Positions 15,080 to 20,663 of a stretch of 20,663 bases of DNA are shown one piece after another. The notes below the pieces were generated by a model. It saw only the letters and a list, made by a program, of their open reading frames with translations, was not told the origin of the DNA and did no database searches. A program made the position numbers and the translations under genes. Numbering within the stretch: position 1 is the stretch's first letter; each line of letters opens with the position of its first letter. The DNA comes from CAZAQS01 sp964486825. Lineage in GTDB: Bacteria > Chloroflexota > Anaerolineae > Anaerolineales > UBA4823. Location of the stretch: contig CAZAQS010000064.1 of NCBI GenBank assembly GCA_964486825.1, positions 1 to 20,663 of the forward strand, written 5' to 3'.

Positions 15080-16196
15080 CGCTTATACAAGTAGAACTTC
15101 AATTGATCGCCTCCGTTGTAGCAGTTGCATGTGCATTGCCGGGTGTCTTCCTGGTGTTACGGCGGATGGCAATGCTCAGCGATGCCATCACTCATACTGT
15201 ACTGCTTGGGATTGTCCTGGCCTTCTTTTTGACCGGAAACCTTAGATCTCCACTGCTATTGATTGGCGCGGCGCTGATGGGTGTTATCACCGTCCTCCTG
15301 GTTNNNNNNNNNNTGAGGCGTTATTTAAAACCAGGCTGGTAAAAGAAGATGCAGCGATCGGCCTGGTCTTTCCAGCCCTGTTCAGTATCGCGGTCATCCT
15401 CGTCTCACGTTATTCCAGTGGTGTCCACCTGGATACCGATGCAGTGCTGATGGGAGAGTTGGCCTTTGCACCCTTTCACCGTTTTACCCCTTTTGGGTAC
15501 GATATCGGTCCTGTTTCGCTATACCTGATGATCGGCATCTTGTTACTGAACCTGGCTTTTATCGGTCTTTTCTATAAAGAATTGAAGCTGGCTACTTTTG
15601 ACGCCGGCCTGGCTGCCAGCCTGGGGTTTGCGCCTGGGCTGCTTCACTATGGTCTGATGACAGTGGTATCCATCACGGCGGTCGGAGCGTTCGAGACGGT
15701 TGGTTCTATCCTGGTGGTTGCTTTAATGGTTGCACCACCGATCACTGCTTACCTGCTCACGGATAGCCTGGCCCGAATGATCGGGTTGAGCGCTTTAGTA
15801 GGGATCGCAAGTGCTATTAGCGGCTACTGGTTGGCGTTTTTGTTGGATGCTTCAATTGCTGGCTCAATGGCAACTATGGCAGGTGTCCTTTTCACGGTTG
15901 CATTTTTGTTTGCTCCTGAACGAGGCTTGGTCGCCATATCCAGGCGGCGTGCACGACAGCGATGGGAGTTCGCACAAACGATGCTGGCTATCCACCTTTT
16001 CCACCATGAAGGTTTGCCGGAAGAGGAACAGGAAAATCGATTGGACCACCTTCACGAGCATTTACGCTGGCAGCCCGACTTTGCTATTTCCGTTGTAGAA
16101 ATGGCGGAACGGAAGGGATTAATCGCGAAGATGAACGGGAATCTGGTATTATCAGATCGCGGCCGAAACCTGGCACAAGAGGCGATTGTGAGGTAA
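15076..16196 (+). CDS. troD: Manganese/zinc ABC transporter permease, interrupted by an assembly gap
   Basis: This second ABC-3 permease (about 370-373 residues) starts at the ATG that overlaps the previous stop. The N-terminal part has LPGVFLVLRRMAMLSDAITH, the family signature. After the N run at 15304-15313 the frame is shifted, but it resumes with KEDAAIGLVFPALF and HLDTDAVLMGE, which are conserved in these permeases. The break is therefore an arbitrary-length gap, not a pseudogene; a true gap of 2, 5, 8 or 11 bases would restore one frame. A tail of about 85 residues (from about 15942) is again soluble. It has a His/acid-rich part (IHLFHHEG, DHLHEHL) and ends in a winged-helix-like LVLSDRGRNLAQEA. 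The stop lies three bases before the repressor gene. Confidence 0.85.
15304..15313. other. Assembly gap (10 Ns) inside troD
   Basis: Ten Ns mark a scaffolding gap. Coding frame before the gap (codons from 15076) and after it (GAG at 15315) are out of phase by the stated length, so the N count is a placeholder. Family comparison suggests only a few residues at most are missing between VITVLLV and EALFKTR. Confidence 0.95.
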
Positions 16197-16199
16197 ATT

Positions 16200-16880
16200 A
16201 TGCGCAATACTCTTACTCAGGCGGTTGAAGATTATCTAAAATCCATTTTCGAGCTTACTGCTGCGCACGGAAGGGTCAGCACAAATCAGCTTGCAGAGCG
16301 GTTAAATATTACACCTGCCTCCGTTACCGGCATGATTCAACGGATGGCAACTGCGGACCCACCCCTGGTCGATTACCAGAAGCATCGCGGGGTGCGCCTG
16401 ACAGAGGATGGCCGCGCGATCGCGTTGGAGGTCATCCGTCATCACCGTCTACTTGAGCTCTTCCTCCACCAGACCCTGGGATATTCCTGGGATGAAGTGC
16501 ATGAGGAGGCAGACCGCTTGGAGCATGTCATCTCCGAAGATTTTGAGGAGCGCATCGCCCAGGCTTTAGGAAATCCGAGCCATGATCCGCATGGAGAGCC
16601 AATCCCCACCCGAGATCTTCAGCTTCCCCACAGCTCGCATATTCGCCTCAGTGAGCTGAGACCTGGGCAGGACGCGATTGTGAACCGGGTAGATGCAACC
16701 GACATGGTTTTATTACGTTATTTAAGCGAAATTGGCCTGACACCTAATGCAGAACTTTCAATTTTAGACTATTCCTCTTTCGATGGAAATTTGCGGTTGC
16801 AGGTGGAGGGTAAAAAAGGTTCGATTGTCCTGGGTCCGGGTGTGACAGGTAAGGTTTATGTAGAGGAAACAGACGGTTAG
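16200..16880 (+). CDS. troR: DtxR/MntR-family metal-dependent transcriptional repressor
   Basis: This 226-residue repressor has three parts: a winged helix-turn-helix (residues 1-72, STNQLAERLNITPASVTGMI), a metal-binding dimerisation domain (75-138) and a C-terminal SH3/FeoA-like domain (about 145-224). Metal ligands by alignment to DtxR/MntR are His82, Asp105, Glu108 and His109. Asp105 replaces the Cys102 typical of iron sensors, and Asp11 matches Asp8 of B. subtilis MntR, so Mn is the more likely signal. Lys14 stands where MntR has Glu11, so its binding site is not identical. The ATG at 16200 has AGG at 16191-16193, three bases after troD. It should repress the operon when metal is abundant, probably through the palindrome at 12049-12068. 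Confidence 0.9.
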   Translation: MRNTLTQAVEDYLKSIFELTAAHGRVSTNQLAERLNITPASVTGMIQRMATADPPLVDYQKHRGVRLTEDGRAIALEVIRHHRLLELFLHQTLGYSWDEVHEEADRLEHVISEDFEERIAQALGNPSHDPHGEPIPTRDLQLPHSSHIRLSELRPGQDAIVNRVDATDMVLLRYLSEIGLTPNAELSILDYSSFDGNLRLQVEGKKGSIVLGPGVTGKVYVEETDG

Positions 16881-16893
16881 CATAGAGGCTTTT

Positions 16894-16929
16894 CCGGCCC
16901 GTTTGGGCGGTTCAGTTGATTTCTGAATC
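16894..16929. repeat. Two small hairpins between troR and ppgK
   Basis: GCCC-GTTT-GGGC (16897-16908) is followed by GGTTCAG-7-CTGAATC (16909-16915/16923-16929, one G-T pair). They fill the 72-base gap and end just before the ppgK ribosome binding site. There is no T-run, so full termination is doubtful and read-through from tro into ppgK is plausible. Confidence 0.35.
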
Positions 16930-16952
16930 ACTCGGCTGAAGGGAGTAGAAAG

Positions 16953-17711
16953 ATGGAAATATTGGGGATCGATATTGGCGGCTCCGGAATCAAAGGTGCA
17001 CCTGTAAACACTGAGACAGGCGATATGATGGCGCCTCGCCATCGCATCCCCACGCCCATCCCTGCCAAGCCACGCGCAGTCGCGGAAGTGGTCGCCCAAA
17101 TCATCCAGCATTTCGAGTGGCAAGGCCCGGTCGGATGCGGTTTCCCGGCGGTTGTGCGAGACGGGGTAACCCTTACGGCTGCCAATGTCCACCCGCGCTG
17201 GATTGAAAAGAAAGCCTCGGCGTTGTTTGCTGAAAAGACAGGCTGTCCTGTCGTGGTCATCAACGACGCCGATGCAGCTGGCCTGGCTGAGATGGCGTTT
17301 GGGGCGGGTCGGGGAAACAAGGGGGTGGTTCTGGTGGTGACGATAGGCACCGGTTTAGGTACTGCCATCTTTACAGGGGGCAAGCTTCTACCTAACACGG
17401 AATTCGGTCATATGAAGATACGCGGCAAAGATGCTGAATTACGCGCTTCCGACGCTGTCCGCCAGGAGAAGAAATTAACCTGGAAGCAATGGGCAAAACG
17501 TTTCGATGAATTTCTTGTATCTATGGAGGAACTGATTTGGCCGGATTTGATCATCCTGGGAGGCGGGGTAAGCAAGAGAGCGGAAAAATTTATCCCCTAT
17601 CTCACCGTGCAGACCGAAGTCGTTCCCGCTCAGATGCTTAATGAAGCTGGCATTATTGGAGCAGCGATGGCCGCGATAAATTTAGCCGGAGAACATGTGG
17701 CCATTGGGTGA
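16953..17711 (+). CDS. ppgK: Polyphosphate glucokinase (ROK family)
   Basis: This 252-residue ROK-family kinase phosphorylates glucose using inorganic polyphosphate, often also ATP. DIGGSGIKGA at 7-16 is the phosphate-binding loop. NDADAAG at 104-110 supplies the likely catalytic Asp105. TIGTGLGTAIF at 130-140 is the second phosphate loop, and NTEFGH at 148-153 contacts the sugar. It lacks the zinc-binding Cys cluster of ordinary ROK kinases and repressors. The run from AELRASDAVRQEKKLTWKQW to PDLIILGGGVS is characteristic of PPGK. Length is typical. AAGGGAG at 16939-16945 supports the ATG at 16953. It lies 72 bases after troR on the same strand, possibly co-transcribed, and ends 16 bases from the convergent aspA gene. 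Glucose as substrate is family knowledge. Confidence 0.92.
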   Translation: MEILGIDIGGSGIKGAPVNTETGDMMAPRHRIPTPIPAKPRAVAEVVAQIIQHFEWQGPVGCGFPAVVRDGVTLTAANVHPRWIEKKASALFAEKTGCPVVVINDADAAGLAEMAFGAGRGNKGVVLVVTIGTGLGTAIFTGGKLLPNTEFGHMKIRGKDAELRASDAVRQEKKLTWKQWAKRFDEFLVSMEELIWPDLIILGGGVSKRAEKFIPYLTVQTEVVPAQMLNEAGIIGAAMAAINLAGEHVAIG

Positions 17712-17727
17712 TCTCGCGTCGATCTCC

Positions 17728-19179
17728 TTAACCTCCAGGACTTCCTCCAATGATACCTCCCTCGGTCAGCCGGCGTAGATCACTGAATGCTGCCTCCACC
17801 TCCTCCGCAGTTACCAGCCGGTCTTCATCGACATGTCTTAACTCTCCCTGGTTAATCTTTTCCAGGGCGACCTCGAGGATGGTCGTATCGCGGGCCACGG
17901 CTTCCTTCACCAACGCAGCCCCGGTGGAGTAGCCAAGGATAGGGTTGAGAGCCGTTATAACAATGGCATTTTTTGCCAACCATCCCTGTGCCTTTTCTCG
18001 ATTCGCCTGCACACCACGCACCGCCTTTTCTGTAAAAGCGTTGATCGAACCGATCATGACCTGTATACTTTCAAACAGGTTGTGGGCAATGATCGGCATC
18101 ATTACATTCAATTCTAGCTGTCCTGCCTGTGCTGCAAGCGTGACTGTATGATCACAACCCTGGACATGGTACATGGCCATATTCAACATTTCTGCCATGA
18201 CCGGGTTGACTTTTCCAGGCATAATGCTGGAACCAGGTTGTAAGGCCGGCAGGCGGATCTCGTCCAGTCCGGTAGCAGGGCCAGAAGAGAGTAAGCGGAA
18301 GTCGTTTGCGATGCGGGTTAGGGTGATCGCCAGGGTGCGTAAGGAGGCAGAGAAATCGGCTGGGTCTGCCATCGATTGCATCGATTCGATTAAATCATTG
18401 GACTCATAAAGGGTGAGACCGGTCAAATCACATAATCGGGCCACCATTTGGGGGTGATATTCGGGATGGGCATTCAAGCCTGTCCCGGTAGCTGTCCCAC
18501 CAATGCCTAACCGGCGCAGCCCTTCCGCAGAACGGCTGATGCGCTCGGAATCACGCGCTACCGCACGGGCGTAAGCCCCGAATTCCTGTCCCAACCGCAC
18601 GGGAACTGCATCTTGGAGATGTGTCCGTCCTGACTTGACGATATCATCGAATTCGAGTGCTTTTTCCCTTAAAGCAGCAGCCAGCCCTTCCACGGTTCCG
18701 AGTAGCTCGTTGAGCCTCCAGAGCACACCCAGGCGGATGGCTGTGGGAATGGTGTCATTTGTGGATTGAGCCATATTTACATGGTCGTTGGGATGGACGC
18801 GATATTCCCCCAGTTTTCCACCCAAAATTTGGGTAGCCCGGTTAGCCAGGACCTCGTTCATGTTCATATTATGGCTGGTTCCCGCGCCAGCCTGGAAGGG
18901 ATCGACTACGAACTGGTCATCCCAGCGCCCTTCAATTACTTCTTGGGCTGCCTGAGCGATAGCATTCGCCCGCTCAGCATCTAGAAGGCCCAAGTCTCTA
19001 TTGACCATCGCTGCGGCCTGTTTGATCGTAGCCATAGACCAGATGAATGGCCGCCAGGTACGTAAGCCTGAAATGGGGAAGTTATTCACAGCCCGGACGG
19101 TTTGGGCGCCATATAGTGCCTTTTCAGGGACCTGGACTTCTCCAAGTGAATCTCGTTCTATGCGGTATGAGTTTTGCAT
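17728..19179 (-). CDS. aspA: Aspartate ammonia-lyase (class II fumarase/aspartase superfamily)
   Basis: This 483-residue enzyme probably converts aspartate to fumarate and ammonia. Superfamily blocks are all present: GAGTSHNMNMNEV at about 98-110, NDHVNMAQSTND at 131-142, GRTHLQDAVP at 184-193, and the catalytic loop GSSIMPGKVNP at 316-326, whose Ser317/318 provides the base. NDFRLLSSGP, AGQLELNV and LGQEFGAYAR are closer to aspartases such as Bacillus AspB than to fumarase C, but GEVQVPEKALYGAQT at the N-terminus is FumC-like. Class II fumarase is therefore the main alternative. A short extra C-terminal tail carries Gly-rich residues. The start has AAGGAGG six bases upstream (minus strand), the best ribosome binding site in this part. 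It is divergent from hutI and convergent with ppgK. Confidence 0.85.
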   Translation of the reverse strand: MQNSYRIERDSLGEVQVPEKALYGAQTVRAVNNFPISGLRTWRPFIWSMATIKQAAAMVNRDLGLLDAERANAIAQAAQEVIEGRWDDQFVVDPFQAGAGTSHNMNMNEVLANRATQILGGKLGEYRVHPNDHVNMAQSTNDTIPTAIRLGVLWRLNELLGTVEGLAAALREKALEFDDIVKSGRTHLQDAVPVRLGQEFGAYARAVARDSERISRSAEGLRRLGIGGTATGTGLNAHPEYHPQMVARLCDLTGLTLYESNDLIESMQSMADPADFSASLRTLAITLTRIANDFRLLSSGPATGLDEIRLPALQPGSSIMPGKVNPVMAEMLNMAMYHVQGCDHTVTLAAQAGQLELNVMMPIIAHNLFESIQVMIGSINAFTEKAVRGVQANREKAQGWLAKNAIVITALNPILGYSTGAALVKEAVARDTTILEVALEKINQGELRHVDEDRLVTAEEVEAAFSDLRRLTEGGIIGGSPGG

Positions 19180-19266
19180 GCATTTCCTCCTTATATGCAG
19201 GTTTAATTTTACTCGATTTGATAGCGCTACTTGCTAGAGATGATGGATGTGTACAATAGGGTTGAT

Positions 19267-19295
19267 TTGCAAAACGGCTTTAAACGTGGCATAAT
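19267..19295 (+). promoter_or_regulatory. Candidate sigma-70-type promoter of hutI
   Basis: TTGCAA at 19267-19272 (4/6) and CATAAT at 19290-19295 (5/6) are separated by 17 bases. Transcription would begin near 19302 with a leader of about 79 bases. No clear promoter for the divergent aspA gene was found in the same gap; TAAAAT on the minus strand near 19205-19210 lacks a good -35. Confidence 0.4.
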
Positions 19296-19380
19296 CGTTA
19301 GCAGCTTTCTTGTCGCCAGTAGCCTAACTCCTGGTTGAAACCTCACCCTCAGGAAAAGAAAAACGAGCTCTTGCCCTTCA

Positions 19381-20637
19381 ATGATTATCCACTCTGCAAA
19401 ACAACTTTTGACAGTAGCCGGTCCTCCTCAAAGAGGCCAGGACCTGGGTAGCCTGGGTCTAATACCTGATGGAGCTGTACTTATCAAAGATGGACTGATC
19501 GCCAAAGTAGGGTCTACAGGCGAGCTTCTGGCGGCATATCCAGGTGAAGAGGCTCTAGACGTTTCGGGGCGAGTCGTAATGCCTGGATTTGTCGATCCGC
19601 ACACGCATGCCTTGTGGGCAGGTGACCGGGCTGCAGAGTTTGAAATGCGCCTGGAAGGCAAAACTTATCTTGAGATCCTGGCAGCCGGGGGAGGTATCCT
19701 CTCGACCGTGCGGGCGACGCGGGATGCTTCGATAGAAAAGCTTTTAGAAGAAACTCGCCCGCGGCTCGAGGAGATGTTCTACCTTGGGACAACTACAGTC
19801 GAGATCAAAACCGGCTACGGCTTGCAGACGGTTGCTGAATTGCGTATGCTCAAAGCGCTGCTAGAACTTCAAAAAGGTAGTTTACAGGACATTCAGGTGA
19901 CTTTTATGGGCGCGCATGCAATCGCCCCTGAATACAAGGATGATCCAGAAGGATACACCGAGCATATCTGCAGGCAGATGTTGCCGGCAGTACGGGACTG
20001 GTGGCAAACACATGCCCCGGACCAGGCACTGCCTTTTGTAGATGTGTTTTGCGAGACAGGCGCTTTCAGCCTGGAACAGTCGCGCCGAATTCTCTCAACC
20101 GCCTCAGAGTTGGGCTTCCCATTAAAAATACACGCAGATGAATTTGATAACCTGGGAGGTGCAAGCCTGGCAGCTGAGCTCGGTGCAGTATCTGCAGACC
20201 ATCTGGTAAAGACATCGCCAGAGGATATCAGAGTTCTTGGGAAGAGTATGACTGTGGCTGTAGGTCTACCTTGTACGCCATTTGGCCTGGCCGAGCCGGA
20301 ATATACCCCTGCTCAAGCGATCTTGGAAGCGGGTGGGATCCTGGCTTTGGCAACTGATCTTAACCCAGGCACTGCCTGGTGTGAGAGCATGCAATTTGCC
20401 ATTGCCCTAGCCTGCCGGTATATGAAGCTAACTCCCGCGCAAGCCATTGCGGCTGCTACCATCAACTCCGCTGCGGCTGTGAACGTGTCAGATAGGGTTG
20501 GTTCGATCGAGGTCGGTAAACAGGCAGACTTGTTAGTATTAAAAGTGCCTGATTACCGCCACCTGGGCTACCGGTTTGGAACGAATTTATTGGAAACCGT
20601 CGTCAAAAAGGGGCGTCTCTATCCAGTGAAAGGATAA
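19381..20637 (+). CDS. hutI: Imidazolonepropionase
   Basis: This 418-residue amidohydrolase hydrolyses 4-imidazolone-5-propionate to N-formimino-glutamate, the third step of histidine breakdown. The metal and catalytic residues of the HutI TIM barrel are visible: His74 and His76 (DPHTHALWAGDR), His251 with Glu254 (HADEF), His274 (SADHL) and Asp326 (ATDLNPG). EMRLEGKTYLEI with GGGILSTVRATR is diagnostic for HutI within the superfamily. Length is normal (about 400-420). The ATG at 19381 gives a standard N-terminus, though no ribosome binding site lies at useful spacing (AGGA at 19351 is too far). Other hut genes are not in the window, but a further gene starts two bases downstream. Regulation is unknown. 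Confidence 0.95.
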   Translation: MIIHSAKQLLTVAGPPQRGQDLGSLGLIPDGAVLIKDGLIAKVGSTGELLAAYPGEEALDVSGRVVMPGFVDPHTHALWAGDRAAEFEMRLEGKTYLEILAAGGGILSTVRATRDASIEKLLEETRPRLEEMFYLGTTTVEIKTGYGLQTVAELRMLKALLELQKGSLQDIQVTFMGAHAIAPEYKDDPEGYTEHICRQMLPAVRDWWQTHAPDQALPFVDVFCETGAFSLEQSRRILSTASELGFPLKIHADEFDNLGGASLAAELGAVSADHLVKTSPEDIRVLGKSMTVAVGLPCTPFGLAEPEYTPAQAILEAGGILALATDLNPGTAWCESMQFAIALACRYMKLTPAQAIAAATINSAAAVNVSDRVGSIEVGKQADLLVLKVPDYRHLGYRFGTNLLETVVKKGRLYPVKG

Positions 20638-20639
20638 GT

Positions 20640-20663
20640 ATGTATTCTTTACTTGCTGTCACC
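20640..20663 (+). CDS. Start of a further gene, cut by the window end
   Basis: ATG at 20640 begins MYSLLAVT and runs off the window. AAAGGA at 20629-20634 gives a well-placed ribosome binding site, and the gap after the hutI stop is two bases, so it is probably the next gene of a hut operon. Eight residues are too few to identify it. Confidence 0.5.

Noticed and set aside
15076..16196. troD as a frameshifted pseudogene or two separate genes
   Set aside because: The break coincides with the N run, and both parts keep conserved permease motifs in order, so an assembly gap explains it.
1..20663. tRNA, rRNA, CRISPR, insertion-sequence or phage content
   Set aside because: No cloverleaf-like segments, repeat-spacer arrays, transposase motifs or phage proteins were seen on either strand.

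Overview
The window looks like a piece of a draft genome or MAG scaffold (it contains a 10-N gap at 15304-15313) from a Chloroflexota bacterium, probably Anaerolineae. This is inferred from the gene set: an ECF sigma/bifunctional-nuclease fusion, a polyphosphate glucokinase of the actinobacterial/Chloroflexi kind, proline/alanine-rich lipoprotein linkers, and a TroABCD-type metal transporter whose permeases carry cytoplasmic extensions. No rRNA, tRNA, CRISPR array, insertion sequence or phage gene was seen. There is no gene-free stretch longer than about 250 bases.

Layout. (1) 1-957: the 3' part of an ECF-type sigma factor gene fused in frame to a bifunctional nuclease (BFN/DUF151) domain. 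A perfect ribosome binding site and an ATG sit exactly at the domain junction. (2) 1200-9869: a seven-part plus-strand purine cluster. It holds two permeases, a BMP-family lipoprotein and a double-ATPase of a nucleoside/purine ABC importer, then the FAD subunit and a fused Fe-S/molybdopterin subunit of a xanthine-dehydrogenase-type enzyme. It ends in a strong terminator at 9878-9922. (3) 9947-11890, minus strand: AMP-forming acetyl-CoA synthetase, with a near-consensus promoter. (4) 12079-16880, plus strand: a manganese/zinc ABC transporter and its DtxR/MntR-type repressor in the order troA-B-C-D-R. A palindrome that could be the repressor's own operator overlaps the troA transcription start. 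(5) 16953-17711: polyphosphate glucokinase. (6) 17728-19179, minus strand: aspartate ammonia-lyase of the class II fumarase superfamily. (7) 19381-20637, plus strand: imidazolonepropionase (hutI), followed by the first codons of another gene at 20640.

How the parts fit together. The purine cluster imports nucleosides or bases and oxidises hypoxanthine/xanthine (or a related heterocycle). Acetyl-CoA synthetase, aspartase and HutI point to scavenging of acetate and amino acids: aspartate to fumarate, histidine towards glutamate. The tro block is a self-contained metal uptake and sensing unit. Its metal-ligand sets are H68/H135/H201/D281 in TroA, and H82/D105/E108/H109 in TroR with Asp where iron-type DtxR has Cys; both favour Mn (or Zn) over Fe. 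The whole looks like a peptide-, nucleotide- and acetate-scavenging heterotroph.

Most unusual observations: the sigma-nuclease fusion with a built-in second translation start; the winged-helix-like, histidine-rich tails on both metal permeases; the predicted TroR operator; and two similar ATTGT/ACAAT palindromes placed on the core promoters of the purine cluster and acs.
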